64,000 bases of DNA from Neisseria macacae ATCC 33926 (GCF_022749495.1 NZ_CP094241.1:2170001-2234000); one strand, 5' to 3'. Counted from the stretch's first letter, positions 25,916-35,141 are shown. Program-made: numbers and translations. Notes: a model not told the origin generated them from the letters alone.

Positions 25916-26689
25916 TCACGCCCCACTCTGCCCCGATTCGGTCAGCGAATCCAAAAAGGCAAAGAGTTTCGCGTTCATCTGCGTAAAATCGAAACGCTCG
26001 ATTTCATCGGGATGCTGCACATAAGCCTGCGTCCTGCTTTGCGCCGCCAAGTTTTCGCGCCCGTCGGCAGCAATCAAGAGGCCGACGGCGGCGCGGTCGA
26101 ATTCCAAATGCGCCTGAAACGCATAATGCTTGGGAGAGAAGCGGACAATCTGGCGCGGACAACCTTTGCTCGCCGCCAATACTGCCGCCCCATCCGTCAG
26201 TCCAGGCATATCCCCGTGCCAATGTCCCGCAAGGAAAGACGCGCCCAACAAGGCGGTATGCGGGTCGTTCAAACCTTCCTGCGTCAACTCGACCGGATAC
26301 ACGCCGATTTCACGGTGCGGGCTACGCCCGTGCCGTGCGCCGTAGGCGACGGACAAAAGCTGCGCGCCCAAGCACACGCCGACAATGTACTTGTCCGCCG
26401 CCACCGCCTGACGCATCAGGCGCAGCTCGGCTTCAGGGTCGTAATACGGAAAAGCCTGCCTGTCTTCATCGGGCGACTGCGGCCCGCCCATGACAATCAG
26501 AAAATCGATACCGTCCGCATTTTCGGGCAACGCTTCCGACTCATAAACCTTAGTCAACGCCGTACGATGCCCGCGCGACCGCGCCCAATCCCAATACGCG
26601 CCCGGCACTTCAAAATCCTCGTGCAGGATGAAATGGACGTTCAGCGTTTTCCCCCGCGTACCGCCGTCATGGCGAAGTTCCTGCTTCAT
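25916..26689 (-). CDS. Class I glutamine amidotransferase-like protein
   Basis: The 257-residue cytosolic protein has the type 1 glutamine amidotransferase fold (GMP synthase-like family). The nucleophile elbow VGVCLGAQLLS places Cys106. The His-x-Glu pair is in FQAHLEFD near residue 193, and MGGPQSPDED precedes as in relatives. Such stand-alone proteins include putrescine-degradation and unknown-substrate enzymes. GGGAG precedes the ATG. It lies downstream of fis on the same strand, with a 31-base gap that could allow co-transcription. Confidence 0.85.
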   Translation of the reverse strand: MKQELRHDGGTRGKTLNVHFILHEDFEVPGAYWDWARSRGHRTALTKVYESEALPENADGIDFLIVMGGPQSPDEDRQAFPYYDPEAELRLMRQAVAADKYIVGVCLGAQLLSVAYGARHGRSPHREIGVYPVELTQEGLNDPHTALLGASFLAGHWHGDMPGLTDGAAVLAASKGCPRQIVRFSPKHYAFQAHLEFDRAAVGLLIAADGRENLAAQSRTQAYVQHPDEIERFDFTQMNAKLFAFLDSLTESGQSGA

Positions 26690-26720
26690 CAGTTTTCTCC
26701 CTTTGCAACAAGACCGATAT

Positions 26721-26960
26721 TTACAGCAAACCGTGTTGCAACAGTTTCTTACGCAGCGTATTGCGGTTCAATCCCAAAATCACCGCTGCTTTGGACTGAT
26801 TGCCGCCGCATTGTTCCATCACACACGCAAGCATCGGCTTTTCCACTTGGTGCAACACCATGTCGTACACACCGCAAGGCTCCGTACCGTTCAAGTCTTT
26901 GAAATACTGTTGCAAATTCTGTTCAACGCATTGCGCAATATCGGGGATGGGTTGTTTCAT
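26721..26960 (-). CDS. fis: Fis-family DNA-binding protein
   Basis: The 79-residue protein matches the C-terminal part of Fis: VEKPMLACVMEQCGGNQSKAAVILGLNRNTLRKKLLQHGLL is the dimer helix plus helix-turn-helix. Fis bends DNA and adjusts transcription of growth-related genes. It is shorter than the 98-residue E. coli Fis, as is usual in beta-proteobacteria. GGAGGA gives a strong ribosome site. In many bacteria fis follows dusB; here dusB is about 1.3 kb upstream on the same strand, separated by two other genes. Confidence 0.92.
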   Translation of the reverse strand: MKQPIPDIAQCVEQNLQQYFKDLNGTEPCGVYDMVLHQVEKPMLACVMEQCGGNQSKAAVILGLNRNTLRKKLLQHGLL

Positions 26961-27139
26961 AACATATCCTCCTTCGTTGTTTTTAAAGATGACAGGTCGT
27001 CTGAAACGGGGTTCAGACGACGTTTGTTGAGTTTGAATTAAATAGATTGTTTTTTATTTCGATAAAACTGTGTTTTCAGACGACCTGATATTGCCGCCAT
27101 TTCCGGATAAGAATCATCCTGTTGGCCCGACAACCCAAG

Positions 27140-27763
27140 CTATCCGCTGATAACCTTAATCCCCAGCAAAGCCAACGTTCCACCGCAAAATCGGTCTATC
27201 CAATGACCGAAACGCTGAAAACGTTTGCTCACGGCAGGGGCGGACAACATCAGCGCGACAAGGCCGAGCCAAACGAACAGCATCAGCGCCATCCATACGC
27301 CGTAAACCCCCATCTGCCACATCGGCGTATCCGGCGACAATACGACAGTAAACAGCGACAGCATATACACGACCGCCTTCGGGTTCAGCACATTGCACAA
27401 CACCCCGCGCCATATCGTTTTCCATGTCGGTTCATCCGCCATATGGTCCTTACGGATTTCGACCGTCCCGCCCGCAGCTTTCGCGCGCAAACCTTTATAG
27501 CCGATATACAGCAGATACAGGCCGCCGACGATTTTGACCGCGGTCAGAAGCGGGGCGGACTGAGCCACCAGCGTGACCAAGCCGAGTACGGAATAAATAA
27601 TGTGGATACCGAATCCCAACGCAATGCCCAGCGCGGTCAACATTCCGGCAGCCCGCCCCCGGCTCAACGCCTGCTGCGAAACGAGTACAAAATCGGGACC
27701 GGGCGACATGCACGCCAAAAAATGTACGCCGGTGATAATCCAAAAGCCATGCCAAAAAGTCAT
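27140..27763 (-). CDS. LysE-family amino acid exporter
   Basis: The 207-residue inner-membrane protein (start chosen at ATG 27763, before TFWHGFWIITGVHFLACMSPGPDFVLVSQQALSRGRAAGM) has the LysE/RhtB signature with the PGPD motif and about six helices. NVLNPKAVVYMLSLFTVV is the second conserved block. Family members export lysine, threonine, homoserine lactones or other amino acids. An in-frame ATG 26 codons upstream would add a sequence unlike the family. AAAAGG lies before the chosen start. Confidence 0.9.
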   Translation of the reverse strand: MTFWHGFWIITGVHFLACMSPGPDFVLVSQQALSRGRAAGMLTALGIALGFGIHIIYSVLGLVTLVAQSAPLLTAVKIVGGLYLLYIGYKGLRAKAAGGTVEIRKDHMADEPTWKTIWRGVLCNVLNPKAVVYMLSLFTVVLSPDTPMWQMGVYGVWMALMLFVWLGLVALMLSAPAVSKRFQRFGHWIDRFCGGTLALLGIKVISG

Positions 27764-27874
27764 ACTGAAGCCTTTTGTATTAAAGAGGGGGTTGTAGAAA
27801 GGCGCATCAGCCTTTAAGAATGAATGAAGATTAACCATCAAGCCTTCACCATGCCGGATTACAGTCCACGCAAC

Positions 27875-28246
27875 CTACTCCCCCAAGCAGGTAATCTTGC
27901 CAACCTTTTCTCCGTCCGGTTCGATTTCTGCTACATGATCTCCATATTTATCATCCCAAAAGAAACGCCCGTTTTTCTCATACCAAGGTTCGCCCAGTAC
28001 ATACCAAGCCTTGTCCAAACTGTCACCGGGGCGGATGGTTTCGCATGTCGCTCTACTCTTAAACGCACTCAACATACACGCATCATGTTGACGACAATCG
28101 GGATTCATGCACCTGCCCTTGTCGTCATTCCAATTGCGATCCATTAATTTACAGGCTATCAAATTATAGTCATAAGCATAAAACCCGTATCCTGTCATCA
28201 ACAGCGCAGCAATACCTAAGCTTTGTAAACGCGGCGTTAATTTCAT
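27875..28246 (-). CDS. Small exported or membrane-anchored protein of unknown function
   Basis: The 123-residue protein (ATG at 28246) has one N-terminal hydrophobic segment (LQSLGIAALLMTGYGFYAYDY), a signal peptide or anchor. A cysteine-rich mature part follows with six cysteines (NLIACKLMDRN, GRCMNPDCRQHDACM, RATCETI) and a later KITCLGE end. Paired disulfides in the periplasm are likely. I do not know the family. It lies between dusB and the LysE gene on the same strand. Confidence 0.65.
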   Translation of the reverse strand: MKLTPRLQSLGIAALLMTGYGFYAYDYNLIACKLMDRNWNDDKGRCMNPDCRQHDACMLSAFKSRATCETIRPGDSLDKAWYVLGEPWYEKNGRFFWDDKYGDHVAEIEPDGEKVGKITCLGE

Positions 28247-28285
28247 ATTTACTTCTCGCAAGATAAAAAGGTCGTCTGAAACGCC

Positions 28286-29290
28286 CTAACCTTCACGATA
28301 ATCACACACCCAGCGGTCGGTTTTCTCCGAAAGCGCCTCAAGATAGGCGGCAAGGGTATCGTATTGTGCCGCTGCGCTGTCCAAGCGGTTGATGTCCCGG
28401 CGTGTCTGCTCGCCGTCGGGCATTTCGTCGATGTACCAGCCTATGTGTTTGCGGGCGATGCGCACGCCGGCGACTTCGCCATAAAACGCGTGCATGGCGC
28501 GGATGTGGTTCAAAATGGTGTCGTTGCATTCTGCCAAGCTCAAGGCAGGCGGCAAAACGCCGTGTTCGGCATAATGTTTCAAATCGCGGAAGAGCCACGG
28601 CCTGCCTTGTGCGCCGCGCCCTATCATGATGCCGTCGGCGGCGGTTTGTTTGAGGACGGCGGCGGCTTTTTGCGGCGAAGTGATGTCGCCGTTGACCCAG
28701 ACGGGGATTTTCAGACGACCTTTGGTCTCGGCAATCAGATCATAAGCCGCTTCGCCTTTATACATTTGCGTGCGTGTGCGTCCGTGGACGGCAAGGGCGG
28801 CAATGCCGCGATCTTCGGCGATACGGGCGATGGCAGGCAGGTTTTTGTGGTCGTCGTGCCAGCCCAAACGGGTTTTGAGGGTAACGGGAACGTCCACCGC
28901 GCGGACGACGGCTTCGAGAATGGCGGCAACCAGCGGCTCGTTTTGCATCAGCGCGCTGCCGGCTTGAACATTGCAGACTTTTTTGGCGGGACAGCCCATG
29001 TTGATGTCGATAACCTGCGCCCCGAGGCTGACGTTGTAACGCGCGGCATCCGCCATCTGCTGCGGATCACTGCCGGCAATCTGGACGGCAACGATGCCGC
29101 CCTCATCGGCAAAATCGCTGCGGCGCAGGGTCTTTCTGGTATTTCTAAGCGTCGGGTCGCTGGTCAGCATTTCGCACACCGCCCAACCTGCGCCAAAATC
29201 TCGGCAAAGTCGGCGGAACGGTTTGTCCGTAATGCCCGCCATCGGGGCGAGTGCAATGGGATTGTCGATAATGTAGCCGCCGATGCGCAT
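28286..29290 (-). CDS. dusB: tRNA-dihydrouridine synthase B
   Basis: The 334-residue FMN enzyme reduces uridines in the tRNA D-loop. MRIGGYIIDNPIALAPMAGITDKPFRRL is the DusB N-terminus. INMGCPAKKVCNVQAGSALMQNEPLV holds the active-site cysteine of the NxGCP motif. VHGRTRTQMYKGEAAYD and DGIMIGRGAQGRPWLF are flavin-binding blocks. I start at ATG 29290; an alternative TTG two codons earlier is less likely. An uptake sequence lies inside the gene at about 28710. In enterobacteria dusB and fis form one operon; here two genes intervene. Confidence 0.95.
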   Translation of the reverse strand: MRIGGYIIDNPIALAPMAGITDKPFRRLCRDFGAGWAVCEMLTSDPTLRNTRKTLRRSDFADEGGIVAVQIAGSDPQQMADAARYNVSLGAQVIDINMGCPAKKVCNVQAGSALMQNEPLVAAILEAVVRAVDVPVTLKTRLGWHDDHKNLPAIARIAEDRGIAALAVHGRTRTQMYKGEAAYDLIAETKGRLKIPVWVNGDITSPQKAAAVLKQTAADGIMIGRGAQGRPWLFRDLKHYAEHGVLPPALSLAECNDTILNHIRAMHAFYGEVAGVRIARKHIGWYIDEMPDGEQTRRDINRLDSAAAQYDTLAAYLEALSEKTDRWVCDYREG

Positions 29291-29375
29291 GGTCAAACCG
29301 CCGTATGGAAAGGGCTGCCATTGTACAATTTTTAAGCAGGGTTTCCAATGGGATTTACTTTGACGGATAGGAAAA

Positions 29376-29407
29376 AAGGTCGTCTGAAAAAGTTCAGACG
29401 ACCTTTG
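29376..29407 (-). terminator. Uptake-sequence hairpin after the site-2-protease-like gene
   Basis: AAAGGTCGTCTGAA and TTCAGACGACCTTT flank a four-base loop. Confidence 0.75.
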
Positions 29408-29423
29408 TTTTCCATTTACCTTG

Positions 29424-30098
29424 CTATTTTACTAAGTCGGCTATACCTGCCAAAATCAATGCGGCAAAGATAGAGACTGAACTCCCTATCATCAGAGAAA
29501 ATAAGTCAATCAAACCCGACAACGCGCCCGTAAGAAGCAAAGCCAAAACAATCCATGTTCCATAAGGTTCGATTTGACGAAACTTCATAGACCATTTTGC
29601 ATTGAGGAAAGAGTCAAGAATGACGCCACCATCGAGCGGCAAAATCGGAAGCAGGTTAATGACGATCAAAACTATATTGATTGTCATACCAAACTGGGTC
29701 ATGATCATTAATGGGTCAACATACGCCTCAGGGACAGCGCCACCTAAAAACGAGAGCATCGCCCAGAAATACACCAGAATCAGATTGGTTACCGGACCGG
29801 CAACTGCAATCCATCTCCGCGCGCTGCGCACATTCTTAAAATTGCGGGCATTAATCGGTATGGGGCGTACCCAGCCGTAAACAAACGGTGTTAACGCCAG
29901 GCTCAATGCAGGTACGATGATTGTTCCTATCAAATCGATATGCGCCATCGGATTTAATGTCAACCGTCCGAATTGTAATGCGGTGGGGTCGCCACAGCGA
30001 TATGCAACATAACCGCGTGCAATCTCACGCATGACCAAGGAAAGCATCACCGGTGGGATAGCAAGCAGCACATAACTGAAATCAAAGTTTCCAAACAT
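29424..30098 (-). CDS. Site-2 protease-like membrane protein without the HExxH zinc motif
   Basis: The 224-residue, roughly six-helix protein is clearly of the M50 (rhomboid-independent, S2P) group: GYVAYRCGDPTALQFGRLTLNPMAHIDLIGTIIVPA, GWVRPIPINARNFKN, and INLLPILPLDGG are all family hallmarks. The usual HEFAHGYVAYRLGD reads REIARGYVAYRCGD, so both zinc histidines are arginine, while the distal NxxPxxPLDGG aspartate remains. It is unlikely to be a metalloprotease and may be a binding or chaperone-like relative. AAGGAAAAC precedes the ATG. Confidence 0.85.
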   Translation of the reverse strand: MFGNFDFSYVLLAIPPVMLSLVMREIARGYVAYRCGDPTALQFGRLTLNPMAHIDLIGTIIVPALSLALTPFVYGWVRPIPINARNFKNVRSARRWIAVAGPVTNLILVYFWAMLSFLGGAVPEAYVDPLMIMTQFGMTINIVLIVINLLPILPLDGGVILDSFLNAKWSMKFRQIEPYGTWIVLALLLTGALSGLIDLFSLMIGSSVSIFAALILAGIADLVK

Positions 30099-30185
30099 AG
30101 TTTTCCTTAAAAAGGTCGTCTGAAAAACTCAGACGAAATACACCAAGGGCGCATCGTAGGTAAACACTGTCAAATTTGCAATAAG

Positions 30186-30213
30186 CAGGCCGCTCGAGAA
30201 TCTCGGCGGCCTG
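30186..30213 (-). terminator. Hairpin after the lipoprotein gene
   Basis: CAGGCCGC and GCGGCCTG, extended by CGAG/CTCG with a bulge, form a GC-rich stem just past the stop codon. It is not an uptake sequence. Confidence 0.6.
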
Positions 30214-30224
30214 TCGGCAGATGA

Positions 30225-31532
30225 TTATTCTTCAGTTGCTGAATGTTCTTCAGTATTTTCTTCGGAATCAGTTTCTGCCTCTGGATCATAACCCGATGGC
30301 AACAATAATCTAGATATGATGGGTACTGTCAACTCTTTTATGTCGATGACTTTTTCGCTTGCAGGCTTAAACTTGAATACGGGTTTGCCGTAATTGTGGT
30401 AAATACTTTCCATAACGATGTTCAACGCCTGAGTGTTGCTTTTGCTGTTGACCTGCGTATAAATACGCGTTGCCAACAATCTGCCTTTTCCATTCAGATA
30501 GTAGTCATAATAGAGAGGCATGCCGACCATCTTTTCAAAGCCGGAGTGCATTGAGAGGCCTTTCTCTTTTGTACTGTCTATAAACTCGCCAAAGAATTTT
30601 TCAACTTTCTCGTAGCCTTCAGCCGTAGAGCCTTCCTCCGGTTTTTTCTTCAGAGCATCAAATTCTTTTTTGAATTCTTTAGCGAAAGCGTTGATAAAGA
30701 GCGGGTCATATTCGTCTTTATGGGTGTAATGGATGCGGTATTTTGCTTTGTTTTGCTTACCGAATTCATCCATATTTTCAAGGCGGTATGCCTCAGCAGG
30801 AGCAGCTTTGCTGGCTTCAATATAGGCTTTGAATGCCGCCTTTGCGGCATGACGCAAAGGAATGCCTTTGACCATCTCTTCATCTTTAAGCTGTATGCTG
30901 ATAGGTTGCTCTTCAGCCAAACGCTTACGGATCTCTTCGCTCGTAAAGATGCTCATAATCATCGAACTGAGCAATGGCTGGTCAATAGTCAGACTGAGAT
31001 TTTCACCATCAATCAGCATGGGAGATTGGATATTCAATTGCTCATTACGATGGTTAATCGAGATAGCAGGAATCCACTCGGCTTTTTTGGCAGGCAGGTC
31101 AATGGCTATATGCGATTTCAAACGCACACCTTCCAAATAACGTCCGACAACCGGATATTCTTGCCATTTATCGATCATTTCAGGGAACCATTTATCATTG
31201 TCGGTGTCCAGCAAGGCTTCTTTCAGCTTGGTCTGATCTTCTTCCGAAAGTTCGATTCCGTCTTCGTTCAATTCTTTGACTTGTTTGTCAAGTTCGGCTT
31301 GATCCTTCTTTGTTTCTTCCAAACGGGCTTTTTTCTCGCTTTCCGGCGCTACCCCTGCTTCGGCAGTAGAAGTATGAAACTTCACTTCGCTATCAATGTT
31401 ATAGCTGTAATCATCCGTATAGACGCGATCAAGGGAAATTGCCATCATTTCATGGGCAGATTTGTTTTCAAGGCTGCTGCATGCGCTCAAACCAAATGCC
31501 GCCGCCAATACTAGACAAAACGTCTTTTTCAT
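30225..31532 (-). CDS. Lipoprotein of unknown function
   Basis: The 435-residue protein has a lipoprotein signal (KKTFCLVLAAAFGLSAC-SS; lipobox LSAC, Cys18), with AAGGA before the ATG. A charged helix follows (about 65-110, KKARLEETKKDQAELDKQVKELNEDG, likely coiled coil). The main domain runs to about 415, and the tail is acidic (EAETDSEENTEEHSATEE). I do not recognise the family. Ser at +2 predicts outer-membrane sorting. It lies between the S2P-like gene and the large beta-helix gene without obvious linkage. Confidence 0.75.
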   Translation of the reverse strand: MKKTFCLVLAAAFGLSACSSLENKSAHEMMAISLDRVYTDDYSYNIDSEVKFHTSTAEAGVAPESEKKARLEETKKDQAELDKQVKELNEDGIELSEEDQTKLKEALLDTDNDKWFPEMIDKWQEYPVVGRYLEGVRLKSHIAIDLPAKKAEWIPAISINHRNEQLNIQSPMLIDGENLSLTIDQPLLSSMIMSIFTSEEIRKRLAEEQPISIQLKDEEMVKGIPLRHAAKAAFKAYIEASKAAPAEAYRLENMDEFGKQNKAKYRIHYTHKDEYDPLFINAFAKEFKKEFDALKKKPEEGSTAEGYEKVEKFFGEFIDSTKEKGLSMHSGFEKMVGMPLYYDYYLNGKGRLLATRIYTQVNSKSNTQALNIVMESIYHNYGKPVFKFKPASEKVIDIKELTVPIISRLLLPSGYDPEAETDSEENTEEHSATEE

Positions 31533-31636
31533 TTACTGTTCCTTAAAAAAACAATCCAATGGGAATGTAAATGACTTTTAACACAAATAATTTAATGTGA
31601 CAACATCATTGTATTGTTCGGTTTCTAAAAACGCTG

Positions 31637-31680
31637 AAAGGTCGTCTGAAACGGCAATTTACCGTTTCAGACGACCTTTT
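31637..31680 (-). terminator. Uptake-sequence hairpin after the large beta-helix gene
   Basis: AAAGGTCGTCTGAAACGG pairs with CCGTTTCAGACGACCTTT, an 18-bp stem with an 8-base loop. Confidence 0.85.
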
Positions 31681-31688
31681 AAACACCA

Positions 31689-34424
31689 TTACAAAATGCC
31701 GTTATGGTAAGTCTGATCATCAATCATGGTCGGATATTTCGGGTGGTTGGCATAAACAGTATCGTGGATTGCTTCAACTTTGTTATGCACATGACCCAAT
31801 ACATCAGAAAGCGCGATGTCCTTATCGGTTGTATTCACATCTTTCAATTGGTCGCCATTATGGGTATTGCTGCCGGCAAAGGTATCGACATCTGCCTCAT
31901 GCTTCAACCAAGTCGCATACAGTTTGCCTTTGATGTCGGTATGCAGGGTATTGTTGGCAACATTCAACGTGGCTTTTCCTACGCCGTCACCGGTACTGTT
32001 GACATCCACAATGGCATCGTTCAGTTTGCCGTGGAGAGACAACGTATTGTTGGTCACGTTGTACTCTTTGGCATTGGTACGCATATAGGCGAATTCACGA
32101 TAACCGGCCGACTCTTCGCGAACGGTAATATTGTTGTTGTTTAACGTTATCGAACCATGCAGGGGGACATCCGAGCGGTGTTCTTCAAAATAGAACGGCA
32201 CGGCTCCCGGTGCAATTTTTCCGATATTGGCAGTATTGTCGCTGATATTGATGGTGCCCGTACCGATACCGTCGTGTTTGCTGACATGATCATATGTGTT
32301 GTTAATCACTGCCATCAGGTATTTGGTGGACTCACCGTCGATTTTGTTGTCGGTAATATTCAGCGTGTAATCCATTTTGTTTTCATGGTTACGGAATTCG
32401 ATGCCATAAGTTTGGATGTGGTTTTGGTACACTGCCAAATTTTTAATGGTATTGCCGCTGATGTCGTAATAACCTTTATCCGCCGTATGCAAATCGCGCA
32501 ATTGGGTATTGGTTTGCACTTGGATGCCGGAATACATATGGTAATACCTACCTAAATCATCATCCATATAAAGACGGAAATTCGGGTCTTGCGTAATAAC
32601 GTTGTCTTTAATTTTCACGTTATCCATGGAAAATTGGCGGTTGTAGGCAGCGATACCATACAGACGGTCGCCATTTAAGACATTGTTTTCGATAACGATA
32701 CCGGTGCCATCATGCACATCCAAACCTTTACGGTAGTTATGGTCGGTCGTATTGTTGCGGAAAGTAATGCCGTAGTTGTAGCTGCCTGCCATGGCAGTCA
32801 TGCCATAACCTGTACCGCCATCAGCCTCGTGACCGTTCCACTCCAATCTATTGCCTTCGCCGACAAAGTTCTTTTGATATCCGACCATCGCGCCGGCAAC
32901 ACGGTTGTGGTGCAGATAAGAGTCGACAATACGGTTGTTCTCACCCAAAGGCAGATGGTCATATTGTTCGTTGATTTCACCGCTTTGGACGCGTGCTTTG
33001 TAAGTTTGGCTCTTACCTGCTTCCCGAACCAATGCATCAGTCGATGTAAACATCACACCGGCACGGTTGACTCCGGATACTTCGACTTTGCTGATTAAAG
33101 TATGATCGGCATCGTTGACCAAAATGCCGCTGACTTTTCCGAAGTAGCTCAAGCCCTTCCGGTAAAAGTCCGGATTGGTATATTTAACAGAAAGATTCGC
33201 AATCGTTTTATGGCTTTGTCCATCCACCAAAATACCGGCAAATGCGCGAATATCATCGTGATTGGTATTGGGGTTGAACACACCGACCTGCGCTTTATCA
33301 AAGGTGATCAGCGTTTTACCCATGCCTGAACCAAAAATACCTTTGACACCTGAATTATTGCCATTGATGACAATTTGATCGGAAATATAGTAAGTACCGT
33401 CCATGAACAGCATGGCTTTTTCTTTGTGTGCCGCAGTCAATGCCGCTTTGATGGCTGCCAAGCTGTCTTTTTTCCCGGTCGGATCTGCGCCAAAATCATT
33501 GACGTCGATGTATCTGCCAAATTCTTTCGATTGATGAACGGTGTAGTTGGAAACCTCCCCTTCTTTTACTTCATCTTGATGATTGGCTTGATGTTCAGCC
33601 TGCCTGGCAGTATGGGCTTCATTGGATTTTGAAGTATTGTGTCGAGCCGTTTCTTTATTGTCACCAGCCTGATTGTCTTCATGTTTGTGGGCAACCGTTA
33701 CCGCTGGTGCTGAATGTGCCGCTTTACCGTTGGTTTGATGATGGTGTGCGACATCATTTTCAGTATGTTGCGCTTTCTCGGCAGCCTGTTTTTCAGCCAG
33801 GATTGCTTTGGTTTTAGCGGCAATTTCCGCTTGTTTGGCTGCATGTGCGGCTTTTGATTTTTCTAACGCTTCAGCCTGTCTTGCTGCCGATGCTGCTTTG
33901 GCTTTTTCCAAGGCTTCGGCTTGACGTACTGCAGCGGCGGCTTTTGCCTTTTCCATAGCTTCTGCATGTCTTGCAGCGGCGGCGGCAACAGCTGCCTGTC
34001 TGGCAGCTTGGTATTTTGCCATGACCTGCTCTTTGGCTGCTTGAGCTTCTGCCTGTTTGCGTGCAACAACATCAGCACGGAGAACCTGAGACATGATGGC
34101 CATTTCTTTGCTGGTTAATTTACTGCGGTCGGCAACCGGCGCCGGTTTGGTATTTTTTGAAGTATTGACTGCGGCAGTATCGGCAGAGGGCGTATGTTGC
34201 AGACCAAAAATTTTATCCTGTCCCCTCAATTGTTTAGGGAGGGCTGCTGCCAGATTCAGACCGCCAAAAGAATGGTCGTAAATCAATTTGTTCAATGCAG
34301 AAGGAGCATGGCCGGCATGATCTTGGCTTGCGGCTACTGCATGATTAGATTGAGAAGTTTGACTTTTAGTGTGAACTCTTGTTTGTCCGAGATTGAAGAA
34401 AGAGTACGTGGTTTTAGTTGACAT
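31689..34424 (-). CDS. Large beta-helix (Pectate_lyase_3-like) protein with alanine-rich coiled coil
   Basis: The 911-residue protein starts after AGGGAAA and has no Sec signal peptide. Residues 104-220 are an alanine-rich coiled coil with four 15-residue repeats (152-166, 167-181, 182-196, 197-211; pattern RQAEALEKAKAASAA). A histidine-rich linker (about 225-285) follows. From about 305 a right-handed beta-helix begins with the Pectate_lyase_3 cap (YIDVNDFGADPTGKKDSLAAIKAAL) and continues with asparagine-rich rungs (GNNSG, ENNVLNG, DNVITQD, NITDNKIDG) to about 840. It shares this fold with the IS-broken RTX protein but lacks RTX repeats. It may be a surface glycan-active or adhesive protein; the function is not shown. 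Confidence 0.8.
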   Translation of the reverse strand: MSTKTTYSFFNLGQTRVHTKSQTSQSNHAVAASQDHAGHAPSALNKLIYDHSFGGLNLAAALPKQLRGQDKIFGLQHTPSADTAAVNTSKNTKPAPVADRSKLTSKEMAIMSQVLRADVVARKQAEAQAAKEQVMAKYQAARQAAVAAAAARHAEAMEKAKAAAAVRQAEALEKAKAASAARQAEALEKSKAAHAAKQAEIAAKTKAILAEKQAAEKAQHTENDVAHHHQTNGKAAHSAPAVTVAHKHEDNQAGDNKETARHNTSKSNEAHTARQAEHQANHQDEVKEGEVSNYTVHQSKEFGRYIDVNDFGADPTGKKDSLAAIKAALTAAHKEKAMLFMDGTYYISDQIVINGNNSGVKGIFGSGMGKTLITFDKAQVGVFNPNTNHDDIRAFAGILVDGQSHKTIANLSVKYTNPDFYRKGLSYFGKVSGILVNDADHTLISKVEVSGVNRAGVMFTSTDALVREAGKSQTYKARVQSGEINEQYDHLPLGENNRIVDSYLHHNRVAGAMVGYQKNFVGEGNRLEWNGHEADGGTGYGMTAMAGSYNYGITFRNNTTDHNYRKGLDVHDGTGIVIENNVLNGDRLYGIAAYNRQFSMDNVKIKDNVITQDPNFRLYMDDDLGRYYHMYSGIQVQTNTQLRDLHTADKGYYDISGNTIKNLAVYQNHIQTYGIEFRNHENKMDYTLNITDNKIDGESTKYLMAVINNTYDHVSKHDGIGTGTINISDNTANIGKIAPGAVPFYFEEHRSDVPLHGSITLNNNNITVREESAGYREFAYMRTNAKEYNVTNNTLSLHGKLNDAIVDVNSTGDGVGKATLNVANNTLHTDIKGKLYATWLKHEADVDTFAGSNTHNGDQLKDVNTTDKDIALSDVLGHVHNKVEAIHDTVYANHPKYPTMIDDQTYHNGIL

Positions 34425-35141
34425 AATATATTTTCCCTAGTTTAAAAGCCGCAGACTTGCGTCTGAGGCAACGAAAGCAATGCTTTCCTACCCTTTTTCA
34501 GCGATTTTTATATGTCGTTTGAATGATTTGAAATCATTTCCATCGTCATTTAAATAGCTGTAACGATTATTACTCATTCTAAAACCTCAAAACCTGACGC
34601 TCTTTTTTTAATCCTTCCGCCTTTTAAACATAAAACCGCACTTAAATATCCCTATAACATTCAGACGACTTTTCATGATCTTGTAAAAGTCATTCCAAAG
34701 CTCTCACTTTGGAACAGTCATCTTGTAATGTCACATTAATATATTAAACACTGCTTTACATTAAAAAACGAAAACCTAAGTCTATCAGAGTTCTAGAGTA
34801 TCTATTTAGTTCACTGCGATGTCGATTTAAGTCCCTTTTTTCGACATTTTTCAGCAACTAAATATACCAAACGAGTAATGAAATGATTTTAGCATATTGA
34901 ATTGGTATAATTACATTTTCATAACTTAGCAAATATTAAAATTTTTTAATTATTTGAAAAATAGAAAAATTTTTTTATTTTTTAGTTCAAATAGTGACTG
35001 TTTTTCACAACAACGCACCAAACATCGGGATATTTTTTTACAAATGGCACGACAAAATCTGTTTACAAAATAAAAAGGTCGTCTGAAAAGAAATTTTCTT
35101 TCAGACGACCTTTGGATCTGTTCTATTAATACGAAATCAAA
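34425..35141. other. Long AT-rich intergenic region upstream of the beta-helix gene
   Basis: About 717 bases with high AT content and no coding frame of note. It holds the ilvE terminator hairpin at 35074-35113. AATTGGTATAATTACA at about 34899 is only half of a GntR-type site. The length and AT richness suggest H-NS-like silencing or a complex promoter for the large beta-helix gene, which is inference. Confidence 0.5.
35074..35113 (-). terminator. Uptake-sequence hairpin after ilvE
   Basis: AAAGGTCGTCTGAAAG-type arms pair across about ten bases, 29 bases past the ilvE stop. Confidence 0.8.

Noticed and set aside
28364..29335. A 323-codon plus-strand frame opposite dusB
   Set aside because: dusB on the other strand carries the flavin and cysteine motifs. 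The opposite frame does not resemble a protein family.
33770..34030. Repeated units in the large beta-helix gene considered as a CRISPR or DNA tandem array
   Set aside because: The repeats are protein-level 15-residue heptad-like units within an open frame, with no constant DNA repeat or spacers.
34893..34915. AATTGGTATAATTACA upstream of the large beta-helix gene as a lactate-regulator site
   Set aside because: Only the left half matches the AATTGGTNNNACCAATT palindrome. The right half is lost, so chance in AT-rich DNA is the simpler explanation.
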